Of a DNA stretch of 64,000 nucleotides, positions 11,238 through 22,609 are shown piece by piece. This stretch comes from Rosa chinensis (lineage: Eukaryota; Streptophyta; Magnoliopsida; Rosales; Rosaceae), in NCBI RefSeq assembly GCF_002994745.2, contig NC_037093.1:69211510-69275509 (forward strand), read 5' to 3'. The stretch's first letter is position 1. The number at the start of each line of letters is the position of its first letter. Under the pieces are notes generated by a model. That model saw only the letters and a program-made list of their open reading frames with translations, had not been told where the DNA came from and did not search any database. The position numbers and the translations under genes were made by a program.

Positions 11238-12548
11238 ATGCTGAGGAAGAGGACCAGGTCAACTCAGAAGGATCAAGATCAACACCAAATGGGGCATCTG
11301 CCGATTTCTAATGCTGGGTCTGAGTCACATTTCCGGTCTGATGTTCTTGGACCGAATCCCAAAAGCAACTCTTTTTTCACTGTCCCTGGTCTGTTTGTGG
11401 GGTTGAGTCCTATAGGTTTAACAGATTCTGATTCAGTTAGGAGCCCAACTTCGCCTCTGGATTTCAGGGTGTTTTCGAATCTAGGCAGCCCCTTTAGGTC
11501 CCCAGGATCACCTCTTGATGGGCATAAGAGGAGCTGGGGTTGTAGTAAAGTAGGCTTAAGCATCATCGACTCTCTTGATGATGATGCCAAGTTTTCTGGG
11601 AAAGTTCCTAGATCATCAGAGAGTAAGAACATTCTTTTTGGACCTGGGATGAGGACTAAAACCCGAGATTCTCAATCCAATACCAATTCTATTGGGTCAC
11701 CTAGATCTCTGCCTAAGAATTATGCAATTTTCCCTCATTCCAAAGTCAAGTCTCCTTTACAAGAGAGTAGCTCTGATGTTGTTTTTGAAATTGGAGAAAC
11801 ACCATCAGAACCTGAGTCATTTGGAAAAATAAGGTCTTGCTCACTGGATTCTGCTAGGACTTTTTCAACCCTATCAGGTTTAAGCAAGCTTAACCCCAAT
11901 TCCACTACTGGAAATTTTTGCTTGGAGAATTTAACCAACCCACAATTTATTGGAGGAAGCCCCAACTCAACCACGCAAATGACTGTTGGATCCGTTGGTT
12001 CTGGCAATGGGTTTGTTGGGTCTCTCTCAGCTAGTGAGATTGAGCTTTCTGAGGATTATACCTGTGTAATTTCTCATGGTGCCAATCCTAAAACAACTCA
12101 TATCTTTGGTGACTGCGTTTTGGGATGCCACTCTGAAGATTTGAGCAATTTTGGTAAGAATGAGAAGATGGAAATTGGATCACCTCAGCTGGCTACGAGC
12201 TTGGGGAGTTTTGTTCAGTACCCCTCAAACAATTTCCTGAGCTTCTGCCACTACTGTAACAAAGAACTGGAAGAGGGGAAAGACATTTTCATATACAGGT
12301 ATGAAGCAGACATATCTACTAGCCTATTAATGAACAAAGCTTTGCCAAGTAGTTTTGAACTTCAGTATTTATATCATTTGATTTCCTGCAGGGGTGAGAA
12401 AGCATTTTGCAGTTTGAGTTGCCGCTCTGTGGAGATTTTGAATGATGAGGAATTGGAGCAGTGCGATGACGAATCTTCTGAAAAGCCTCTCGAGTCAGAT
12501 GATGGCAAGGAACTTTTTTTCGAAACTGGCCTCATTGCTGATAAATAA
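11238..12548 (+). CDS. FCS-like zinc finger (FLZ) domain protein
   Basis: Exon 1 is 11238-12298 and exon 2 is 12392-12548, giving about 405 aa. The 93-bp intron (GT at 12299, AG at 12390-12391) cuts the zinc finger. Spliced, the finger reads FCHYCNKELEEGKDIFIYR then GEKAFCSLSCRS, matching the plant FLZ (DUF581) layout of two Cys pairs. The long N-terminal region is rich in Ser/Pro/Gly with SPLDF, GSPFRSPGSP and IGSPRSLPK motifs, typical of the longer FLZ members such as the FLZ8/FLZ10 type. FLZ proteins bind SnRK1 kinase subunits and adapt energy and stress signalling. The ATG is the first after the leader acceptor. Intron retention would keep the frame open (see findings). Confidence 0.9.
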   Translation: MLRKRTRSTQKDQDQHQMGHLPISNAGSESHFRSDVLGPNPKSNSFFTVPGLFVGLSPIGLTDSDSVRSPTSPLDFRVFSNLGSPFRSPGSPLDGHKRSWGCSKVGLSIIDSLDDDAKFSGKVPRSSESKNILFGPGMRTKTRDSQSNTNSIGSPRSLPKNYAIFPHSKVKSPLQESSSDVVFEIGETPSEPESFGKIRSCSLDSARTFSTLSGLSKLNPNSTTGNFCLENLTNPQFIGGSPNSTTQMTVGSVGSGNGFVGSLSASEIELSEDYTCVISHGANPKTTHIFGDCVLGCHSEDLSNFGKNEKMEIGSPQLATSLGSFVQYPSNNFLSFCHYCNKELEEGKDIFIYRYEADISTSLLMNKALPSSFELQYLYHLISCRGEKAFCSLSCRSVEILNDEELEQCDDESSEKPLESDDGKELFFETGLIADK

Positions 12549-13400
12549 GAGATTACTCCACCACCACCACACCATGTTTGATGAGACCTGTTAATATAGG
12601 CAGACGCCCCTGATCATCTGTATACGAAGAGCTGTTTGTGTGCATCGCTTGGCAGCCATGGATGATCGTTTTGTACATGTTTGTGTTTGCTAATTGTGTT
12701 TCAGCTTTCATGGTCTTGGTGGATTATAGGTAACTAGTTTTACTTTCCATAAATTAGACATTGATGTATGCCATCAAAGTACTATACATTACTGCCTGTA
12801 ATTCATGTGGAAGGGTGAAAGCCGACTTTTTTGGCTTCCCCATTTTACTACTTCAACCTGGGTCTTTCGGTGACAAGAGTTGTGTAATCATGAACCAGTT
12901 TTTGACTGAATTTATTAAGCACTATTACCAATACCTACACCGTGTTGTCTGTTTGAAATTGTGATTCCGTTTTGGAGTTTGAATGGAGACTTTTTTAGCA
13001 TATATTGCAAATAATGATTTTGGGTTCTTGGGGAGTTGGACCAAAAGCAACAGCTAGTTTTTCACTATGATGAGATTGATGTTCCTTGTGGCTGTTCTAT
13101 TTTTCATCGCATTCCACATAGCATACAATCCTGCAGTTTATGGGTTGCGAGTTACATTCTTCTGCTCGACTGGATTAGTGGTATGTTTAAAACAAGACAA
13201 TAAGCAGCATTGTTCAGAGGGTTAAGAGTATAGATTCTGCTGATGGTTTCCAGTTACTTTCATCAAGGAACTCGATCTCGATCGCATTCTCGCCCTAAGA
13301 GACCACTCAAGGTTGAGCCAACTTATATTTCATTCTTATGACTTACCAAACACTACAATATGAATGAGCAACGAAATTAATCTATTTGTCTTCTGAAAAG
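12549..13400 (+). other. FLZ 3' UTR and short intergenic stretch
   Basis: The 3' UTR likely runs to about 12960. No gene is seen between it and the hAT remnant. Confidence 0.5.
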
Positions 13401-13404
13401 AAAT

Positions 13405-14924
13405 CTAAGTCCCAAAAAAAGACCGAAACCTAAACCTAGGTTTTGCGAGCAGTGCAATAGCGTCTCTCGTGGCTCTGATCTGCAACAGGGCGCTCCGGCG
13501 TCGTTTTTCCAAACAAAGGAGGACGAGACTAGTTTCTTGGGCAAGATGGTGGTGTGACGAAGCCACAGATTTATCCATCATTCTTAACCCTGATTTCACA
13601 ATCAAGTTGAGAATGTGAGCTAAACACCTCACATGAAGCCACTTGCCTCCTAAAACAGGCTGTTTTTTCCAAGTCAACATCTTTTTCCTAATGTAATCGA
13701 TAGCAACTTTGTTTGCGGATGCGTTATCCACCGAAATAGTCAGCACTCTCTCGATTCCCCATTCAAGTAGGCATGTTTCCAGCAGCCTTCCTATGGTGTT
13801 CCCTTGATGATTAGAAATTATACAAAAGTTAATAATTCTTGTGTGTAAATTCCAGCCACCATCTATGAAATGAGCCGTAACCACCATGTAATTTATGTTT
13901 TGCACCGATATCCACGTATCGGTGGTCAAATTAACACAATGGCTAGCTAGCTCCTGCCTAAGTTTCTTCTTCTCAACATCATACAACTTCCAAAATGTGG
14001 TTACAACTAATCTCCTAGAAGGAGTCTTAAACCTAGGACATGCAACTTTACAAAACCTTCTTTGAAACCCTTCCTTCTCCGGGTGACTAAATGGCAGCTC
14101 ATCTATTACTATCATCTCAACACAAGCTCTTACACAAGCATCTTGACTAAATGCCGTCATAGTTAAAGAAGGTTCATTCAAGTTCCCACCAGCTACAAAC
14201 ACTTGTTGAAACTCTTCCAGATCTATCCTACCAGGGTATTTTTTACACACAACCTCTATATGCCTCTTTAATCTGCTGGTGCCATTATCATATGGATTAC
14301 AAGCAAGGTCTGTAGAACAATACCTGCATTTGACCCTCTTGGTAGTCCCAACCTGGACCTTCTTTCCATCTTTGAACTCATACAATGGCTTGTCAATCTT
14401 CTCATAGTGCTTCCATACTATCGAACGCTCCCTCGACCTGTGGATGTACTCTTCTTTGGTCTCTTTTTGGGTTTTGGTGGTCATGACGATGTCATCATAG
14501 ATGGAGTTCCAGCAGAAGTTGCAGCAACGACAGCATTCTCAGCAATTTCTGTGTCGGGATCAGACTTGGAATTGGAGTTTGCATTACTCGATTCCGAATT
14601 TGAATTGGGTTCAGAATGGCTTAAGGATTGGGATTGGGATTGGGTTTGTGGGGTGTTTGCATTGGATAAATCCATGGGTGATCGACACTCGAGAGTCAAG
14701 AGTGAAGAAGAACTGAAGATTGAAGAAGTGAAGAACAGAAAAAATGAAATTGGGTGATTGTTTTCTCGAACTGAAGAGGACGGCTTTGAAAATGGAAAAT
14801 TGGAAATTGGAATGGGGATTGGGGTCTTTAGGTCGAAGACTGGAAATGAAATTGGGTGATTTCCTGCAAGTGAGTTTACGGTATCCTCTATAGACTCGGC
14901 TGATACCCTATTAAAATCGGACAC
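13405..14924 (-). pseudogene. Broken hAT transposase (BED zinc finger type)
   Basis: The minus-strand frame 14484-13405 (359 aa) has a BED-type finger (VKCRYCSTDLACNP then RLKRHIEVVC) followed by the hAT core, with LTTDTWISVQNINYMVVTAH, ISVDNASANKVAIDYI and LHVRCLAHILNLIVKSGL. A Ser/Asn-rich N-terminal frame at 14924-14481 overlaps the first by a few bases in another phase, so one indel seems to have split the original protein. The C-terminal half is absent: after residue about 310 the frame runs into unrelated Arg-rich text. The hAT dimerisation region is missing, so it cannot be functional. A hAT-like terminus GCCTAGCCCTACC lies upstream near 15101-15113. Confidence 0.8.
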
Positions 14925-15100
14925 GTAGACAAGTACGAAGAATCGGTCCGGATCGGTCCCCCGAATATGGAAACCGAGCCCGACCAGAAGAACCCAACAG
15001 TTCGGTTTAGCCCGAACTGAGAAATTCAGCTTTCAAACCTGACCCAGATGGTAGGTTTCGGTCCAGATCAAACCGATTTCTCGGTCTCTCGGGTCAAAAT

Positions 15101-15113
15101 GCCTAGCCCTACC
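15101..15113 (-). repeat. Probable right terminus of the hAT remnant
   Basis: Read on the minus strand it is GGTAGGGCTAGGC followed by ATTTTGACCCGAG, like the ends of plant hAT elements. No clear partner was found on the other side, in keeping with a deleted 3' part. Confidence 0.45.
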
Positions 15114-15399
15114 TAAACCGTTAAATAATTATGTTATCTGCTAAATAGTTATCTTTCATGGGCATTTTGAAAACATAGACTTAATTTAAGCATTAAATCA
15201 ACCCACCCCAACCCTAGATTTCTCTCGTAAACTAATCAAGATTATGAGCCTAAATAAAACTTTGTCAATTAATAATAAAGTATATTATCTCTAATCAATC
15301 AGAAAAGGCTATGTAATTAATATTTTTTCTTGGTTTGGCAAAAAAGGGTCCCTCACTAATCACTGGAAGGGTGTGAATACATAAATTATACATTCGTAT

Positions 15400-17035
15400 G
15401 GTATCAGAGTTTTGAGATGATTCATGCCCTTACAATTGCAAGGAAAGTATCTAGCCAAAACTCCTCAAAAACCTGTTCCTTTTGTAATAACTCGTGGAGT
15501 TTTGTTTCCAGCTGCGTCCGTACCTCATCTAAAGGTGCTGATAATGTCTTGTCAAAGAACACACTGAGTTGGTCTCTAGTTTCTTTTATTTCCTCTTGTA
15601 ATTTCCAAAAATGAGTCTTACGATCCAACCCAACAACAATTCCCTAGTATTGTGGAGTTTGTCACACACTTTCCAGAAAGGGCAATCACCAGTAGCACTC
15701 TCCCACCCTAACTCCACAACTTCTTTACAATCCTCCTCCCTAAGCCAAAACTCCTCAAAACGGAATTTCTTTTTTCTTCTTCTTCGTTTCTTTCTTTCTT
15801 TTCTTCACCGGCCTCTAGGAGCACGGGCAAGTGATCCGACGTACTAGGGTTTAAATGAGAAACCCTAGAAGCCGGGTAGTGTTGAAGCCATGCCGAGGTA
15901 GCAACATAACGATCTAGACTCTCTTTTATTTCCTCTCCATACCTTTTCCCCTCCAAGGAAATTGGGGACCAACAAACTTCAAGTCCACCAAACCACAAAC
16001 TGTCAAAGCCTCCCTAAAGCCCTCCATTTGTTTCTCGATCCCCTCTCATAAGACCACCATCTTTTTCTAGAAAAGACGTGATTTCGTTGAAATCACCTCC
16101 GACCACCCAAAGTTGATTATCAGTTTGACCTACTTTTTTAGTAATGACCAAGTCAAGTGCCGATTCTCAACTTTGGGTTGCCCATAAATCCCCGTGAACC
16201 TCCATGGTTGCCCCGACTCCTCGTCTTTGATAGTAACATCTATGTGACATTCACTATACGACTTCAAAGTCACAGTCACACCCTCCTGCCACAGACGACT
16301 CACTCCACCTGTCTTCTTGTAACAAATTTAGTAATTTACAACTGACCCAAAAAGCATTGCGCCACCCTAATTGTCTCCGGACACCATCCATCACCTTTAC
16401 CGTACGTCTTGTTTCTGAAAGAAAAATCAGTTTGGGAAAGTTTAGGGCTAGGGCTAGGGCTTCCAGCCCTTTTAGCCCCTTACCTGTCCAAGGGTTTCCA
16501 ATCCCTGGCAGTTCCAACAAAGAATAATCATTTCTGGGTCATATCCGGACCCATCACGGAGGAACGATTCAGAGCTTCATTCGAGCTCATCTTCTATGAC
16601 CTGAGCACCGTTGTCACTGTGCCTCCCAACCTTAAAGGCCTTTTTTGAAACCCCACGGGCCCCCAATTTCTTCCCAAAAGTCTTCTGGTCCGATAACCCA
16701 ACTACGGGCCCAGATCCACGTCTGCCCTGAATGCCCTCCTGAATCTTAGCTTTCGAGTTTGAAACCATTCTCCCACCTGATCTGTTCTTTCTTTCCTTCT
16801 CCATCACGACACCACCCTCATTACCACCTTCCCAGTCTCCTGATCACTCTTCATAACTAGCTCCCCAGATTGCACATTGGACATTTCTATCACACCAGAC
16901 TCAACTCAATCCCCCAAAGACTCACTTTTAGCACACCTAGCCTTCCCAAGGTCGCCAGTACGTGAGAAATTTCTAGAAACTTCTCCATGCAAAACTTCAA
17001 CAACGGGCCCGGTATGGCTTCTTTATTCAAGAGAA
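15400..17035 (-). mobile_element. LINE (L1-type) fragment: ORF1 end and endonuclease
   Basis: On the minus strand, in order: a basic ORF1 C-terminal piece (16807-16577), an endonuclease start with LPGIGNPWTGKGLKGLEAL and FLSETRR (16520-16254), an endonuclease end with SLDRYVATSAWLQHYP and STSDHLPVLLEA (15998-15708), and the coiled linker that precedes reverse transcriptase (15628-15422, KLQEEIKETRDQLSVF... LLQKEQVFEEFW). The pieces sit in different frames with stops between them, so the element is dead. Reverse transcriptase and the 3' end are missing, which is unusual for simple 5' truncation and implies a later deletion near 15400. Confidence 0.75.
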
Positions 17036-18040
17036 CGATATAAATAAAGGGTGTTTCTAAATGTACCCAGCAAATATCTTAATATACCCAGCTCTAGAAT
17101 ATTACGTTTAATTTTCCAAATTTACCCTTAAGTAAAATACACCCAGCAAACTTCTAAGCTGCAAGCACCATTCAAACCTAGCAAACATATATATACTCGA
17201 TCCAAACTTAAATGTCATCTTCTGGTATGGAATCGATCTGTCATGGCTTATAATCACTGTAGATCGAGTTGAATGATACCAAGTTACCAACTACCGAAAA
17301 ACATGCAGCTCATGACCACCCTTAGAGGAATTCAAAAAGACTTCATAATGTTGAAAGTAATAAAGTATCTGCAGAAGATCAAGTTAAGGATCAATTGTCT
17401 ACAGTTGGTGTCTTCCGATGCTATGTGATTTTGGCACTTGAGAGTCTCCTACAGAGTTCAACACTACCAAGACTGTTCATGTTATGTTCATCTACGTATC
17501 TCAGGAAGATATTTGATTTCAGAAAAAAAAAAAAAAAAATTAGCATGGCAACAATTTATTTCAATATACTACACTTCTTGCAGCTGTGCTAGATAGAAGA
17601 AAGATCAATATATATTATTAGGACCATATCAGTTTGTAGATGGTGAAAGATCAATATATATTATTAGGACCATATCAGTTTGTAGATGGTGAGCCTATTG
17701 ACAGGAAGACTATTTAGAGCCGGAATGATTATGTGCTGATAAAGTGATGTAAACTGTTCCAACATAGCCAATCGATTTCTAGCTTGATACCCTGAATGTA
17801 GTCTACAGATTTGTAGAAATCTCAAGTTTCCTATATGCAGTCTACTTTGTTTCAAATGGGAAGGTATGCATTTGAGTCATAATTAGAAGTCGCATGATAT
17901 CTTAGCCTCATGTGTTCCTTCTTCTTTGTTTTTCACAATTGCTGGTGCTATAGGGATTAATCGGACTATAGAGTCGAATGTAATGCATGGAGGAGGAGGG
18001 CAAATAAAATGGATGAGAGAGAATAATTTATAAACATGAC
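17036..18040. other. Intergenic DNA with a 46-bp duplication
   Basis: No gene is seen. The tract near 17050-17150 (GTGTTTCTAAATGTACCCAG and related words) looks like transposon debris. A 46-bp tandem duplication is at 17600-17691. Confidence 0.5.
17600..17691. repeat. Perfect 46-bp tandem duplication
   Basis: AAAGATCAATATATATTATT... through TTTGTAGATGGTG occurs twice in direct contact (17600-17645, 17646-17691) with no difference seen. Confidence 0.9.
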
Positions 18041-18310
18041 AGTAAATTATAGGCTATCACTAATTTCCGAGAGGAGAAGCGATACAAGAAAAAAAAGGGA
18101 AAGAGGGACAAGAAAATACAACACCACAACAAAAACAACAAAGCCCGAGCCTAGCTGGACAACAAGGCCCCTCGCTCCTCGGCTGATATAGCGCAGGCGC
18201 AACACACTGTTGCTACTGCAATCACAGCCAAAGCCACTGCAGATGCGCAATGCTGGACGAATCCAGTGGATTAATGCCTTCAGTAAATGTGGTGCAACCA
18301 TGCCACTTGC

Positions 18311-20255
18311 TCAGCCTCTTGTTTGACGAGTATTGTAAGATTTGCAATTTGAGCATTTCTGCGCCACAATATGAAACTGCACTTGTGAGCTCTTCCCACA
18401 GTCGTTGCACAGAATTGAAACTTGTATATTTTGATATGGTTCGGGCATTGGTGTAGCTGCGATCTCCATATCATATTTCTCCCATACCTTGGACATATCA
18501 CAAACTGACTTGGAGCAAAGAGGGCAAGCATATCTGTCGCCAAATGCAAGAAGATTAGACAAATGAACAAGAAAAGATGTTATAATGCTCCGGAAACTAA
18601 AATTAAAGAGTATAGCTTCCAAATACTCACTGCAAATGGTCTCTCATCTCTTTCAAGCAATGCTTGTGAATAGTGTGTCCACATGGCATCACTGTAACAT
18701 CATTTCTCGAGTCGAATAAGAACTGCAAATCAACACGTGTATGTTATAGTTCAGCACAGCATATCCTATAGCAACAGGGTATCTAAGAAAGATGATGCCC
18801 ATCTCAAGGAACTGACACCACTATTCTTACCTCGAAGCAAACAGGGCAGTCATGATGCATTGCTCCTTCCACACAAGGGTGACTGTTTTTCAGCAGAATT
18901 GAGTAGCAGCAGCCTAACCATGAAAACGAGATCAGTCTTACCACTATACATCCAATTTTTATTTATTTAAAAAAGAAAAAAAAGGAGGACTTACCACATT
19001 TGTAGCAATGAAAGAAATTATCACGCCCCCCAATTCTGTGAAGACGAACACAAGAGATAACAGTGGGTTAACATCCAGCGGACAGAATCAACAAATAGAG
19101 GAGGACAAGGCAGTAATGAAGTAAAAGAACTCTACCTGCATATCCCACAGCCACCGCAATGGTACTGTTTCTTTGATATCTGCAAAGAAAGCAGAAAGGA
19201 TTTTCAGCCTCATAAGCCAGTAACAATAAAGTATCATGATGTCTCATGGCAAGCTAAACACTAAACTACACATAAAAGGCCAATAGAAAACCCTGTTCCA
19301 TTCTCTAATCACCCGAAACAGTCTGCTCCAATATCCATGTTAAACAGCTTTGATAAAGTTGGGAACTTACATCATCATCAAATAGCTTGCATGTCTCACA
19401 GAAGTATTTGCCCATACATACACCACAGTTGACACAGACTTGTTGAACCTGGTAACAGCAGCAACCAACATAAGAGTATTCAGAAGAGTATATGTCATAC
19501 TTAAGTAAAAAAGAAATGTGAAATAGAGAACTGAGCGAAGATCTTAGTCAGATATAGTGAAACAACTTAACAGGGACCCAACCTATAACTAGTTAATTAC
19601 TGCCATTCCACCGTTAAAAACAATCCACACAATTCAATGACTTGGTTGTAAATTACCAATAAAAAAAACTCACCTCTTGCTCAGTGCCACAAAGTGAACA
19701 TATCACCTGAAACAATACCCACGTACTTCATCAGCTATGTACAAGAGAATTAAGTATAGTTCATGAACAAAGCAAACAGGGATAAGGTGATGAACATAAT
19801 CATGAAAGGACTTACCTGTTCGACTTGATGCCGTGGTATGTCATGTCTGAGTTTTGGGTCAACATTAATATCGTTCTGCACACCAATACAAAATTTAGTG
19901 AAATTGATGGGAGTCGATAAAGTATCATCAGGAAAATAATTACAGAGACTCACGCTGAATAATTTGAATACTCACCTTTGCTTCATTATGACAATGGCGA
20001 CAATCAAAAATCTCATTGCAACAAGGAGCCCTAATGCGGCACCTTCGCCGATAATGCGGACAACTGCAAAAGAAAGATATATAATATTATTTCTCCTGAC
20101 AGATATGGAAGAAGGTGAATAAGGAGAATTAAGAGAGAACATTACCCATACTCTGTGAGTCCTCTATCAAGAGATTCGATGGACTTTTCATTGTCCTTTG
20201 CTTCAATTGTGAGCATGCACTTCCCATTTGATAGATGAGAGTGGAACTCCTCCAT
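18311..20255 (-). CDS. CHY/CTCHY/RING-type zinc-finger E3 ubiquitin ligase (CHYR / MIEL1 family)
   Basis: Ten coding exons on the minus strand: 20255-20146, 20063-19976, 19875-19816, 19706-19674, 19448-19371, 19179-19136, 19035-18995, 18913-18831, 18722-18631, 18533-18311. Total 852 nt, 283 aa, close to this family's usual size. The order is CHY finger ([19 protein letters not shown]... DCRHCHNEA), CTCHY finger ([40 protein letters not shown]), RING ([35 protein letters not shown]) and a C-terminal zinc ribbon ([23 protein letters not shown]). Members ubiquitinate transcription factors and act in ABA, drought and defence control. The start at MEEFHSHL is preferred; an in-frame Met six codons upstream (MLTQRV) is possible. 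Confidence 0.92.
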
Positions 20256-22565
20256 CACTCTCTGTGTAAGCATTATATGTTGCTTTCTCCAAATGTAGGA
20301 CTGTTTATAAGCTGGCAACAAGGCTAAAGCACCTGCATGTATAAACACGTTTAGGAACACTTGTTAAACACCTTAGGGATAGTTGCCAATCAAGCCAGGC
20401 TAACACCCCATGACACTCTGCTTGCTTCTATACTGCTGAAGACTATTGCAATCAGCAACAACAAAATCCAACCAAGGTTGAACAGCTCCAATCAGCATTT
20501 CTCCGAGAGGAGGATTCATCAAAACAAATAGTTCTATAAGAACCCAAACAATAACTACAATGCAGAATTCAGGATCTCCAGAGCTTCCATCTGTTTAAAG
20601 TAAGCAATAACATTGCATCACTTGATTTCTTGAATAACTCCTGGAACCAAATCCAACTATACTGGGCACAACGAACAGAAGCCCCAACCTATGGTAAAAG
20701 AAATATATCACACGATCAAATGTGTTCTAAAAAGTTGGAAGAAAAAGGGAAAAGAGTGAGATAGATGGAGAATGTGTTGGTTTTAATAGGCAGGACAGCC
20801 CTACCTCAATTGGAAAGTCTGCTTCACGTCGGAATTGAGTACTGGACTCACCCAATAGGCAAAAACTTAAAAGCTATACACCATGATAGAAGATGACTCC
20901 CCTTCAAGAACCACTGCATGTCGAGCAATGCTAAAACTTGATCGGTTTCCAGATGACTTTTTCATTGCAACTTGATCGCTTTTAAAAACAACTTTGTGGA
21001 TGCAATAAGGATATCAAAGAGTTTAGTCCAAGTATGAGCATGAGAACTCATAACCCAGGAAAACACCTGATAAAAGCATTCATTCTCTGCTACATCTGAA
21101 TTCGAAACACAAGGAAACAAATATGGATGGAACCTAGAGAACAGTTTTGCATAAGGCTGCAACTGAGACAACCCAAAATATACTGTTTCCCTAACAAGAT
21201 TTTCAGATATGGTAAGTTCAATGAGGTTTTCAAGAGATATGGGTGACAACAACACAGGGGAAGACATTTTGGGATGATGTGATTTATTTTATTATTATTA
21301 TTATTATTTTTTACTTCTAATAAGTTCCCTGATCAGAACCATGAAAAACAAACACCTCTCTGGAGTTGGCATTTTCACTTGCGGTACAGCTAGGATCATC
21401 CTGCAGAATACTGCCGTACAGAAACCCTGGAGTCCTACATCACCACTCACTGTATAAATAACCAGAGGAAAAAGCCCCTATCTTTCAATGCAACGAATCT
21501 TTCTGACAGAAATTGATAAAGCAGCCTCCTTCCCTAAATTTTTACACACACCACAGACACATATCATGCTGCAAGGGAGCTGGACACTCAGATTCAAATT
21601 GCGACGTCCCTAAATGAAACTAGACAAGTACCTAGTATCTCTTTCTTTTCTAAATCATCATTGGCCAAAACCAATTGCTTTCTCAAGCAGAATCACCTAG
21701 GATAGAGAAGCAAATAAACCGTAACAAATCACAAACAGCCATAACGCAGCATGATTCAAAGCTAAATTTCAGAAAACGGTATCCCTTTCCACCATTTCTC
21801 AATGTAACGCTCACGTTTCAAGTATCAAAGAAGAACAACCACATGCGCCAATAAACCAAATGTAGACATTGCAAACAATAAGTTAGGTGGGGCTTCTCTC
21901 TCTCATAAGGTAAAATCTTGGTAAGCACATAGCACGACCTTTGATCAGCCACAGCTGACTCCAATAATTTTTACTCCTAAAACTTCAACACGAGATCACA
22001 CCACAGACTCGAGCTCAACCGAAAGTCAGCAGATTAGGACCAAAAAAAAAGAAGACACAAGCAGCTAAACTATTTAGGAGAAAAAATAATCCAAAACTAA
22101 ATTGCTTTCAGAAATTACATAAACAAGCCATATTCATAATCAAATCACAATCATCAGCCAAAAAAAAATTCAGGAAAACAGAGACACAATAGGAAGCAAA
22201 CAAGAAGCTCAATCAAATAATAAAACTAGCAAGCAGATCACATCCACGGCCGCACACGCAATGCATCATCAGAACAAAATCTAGGATATGTAAATCACGA
22301 ACAAACAACTCACCTACAGTATGAACAATCAAGCAAAAACACTAACGCTAATTCAGTAATCAAATTGAAGAACAATACGAACTCTTAATAGAACAACGAA
22401 CTTTCAATCGCACGGACGCAGTAGTCGCCGATCCGAATTCGACACTAAACTCGCCGATCGGATTCTATAACCGGAGCTCCAATTCGCCTCTCTCGATCGA
22501 TCCGTGCGTGTGTGAGAATCAGAGACAGACAGAGATAGGGAGAGAAATGAATGAGAGAGAGAGAA
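20256..22565 (-). other. 5' leader of the E3 ligase gene with a ~2-kb intron
   Basis: The first coding exon continues upstream to 20332, where a CATGCAG acceptor stands. A donor CTGTAG|GTGAGTTG at about 22314/22313 gives a leader intron of about 1.98 kb. The leader exon then runs to about 22565. A minus-strand open frame at 21267-20962 inside the intron matches nothing I know. Long leader introns often carry enhancer activity in plants. Confidence 0.55.
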
Positions 22566-22596
22566 TGAGACTGAATTCAATTCGAATGGGAGCCAA

Positions 22597-22603
22597 ATTT
22601 ATA
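22597..22603 (-). promoter_or_regulatory. TATA box of the E3 ligase gene
   Basis: TATAAAT on the minus strand, about 30-35 bp before the GA-rich leader start. Confidence 0.5.
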
Positions 22604-22609
22604 TGGTAC

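Noticed and set aside
18250..18456. Plus-strand frames over the last exon of the E3 ligase
   Set aside because: They are shadows opposite the zinc-ribbon exon.
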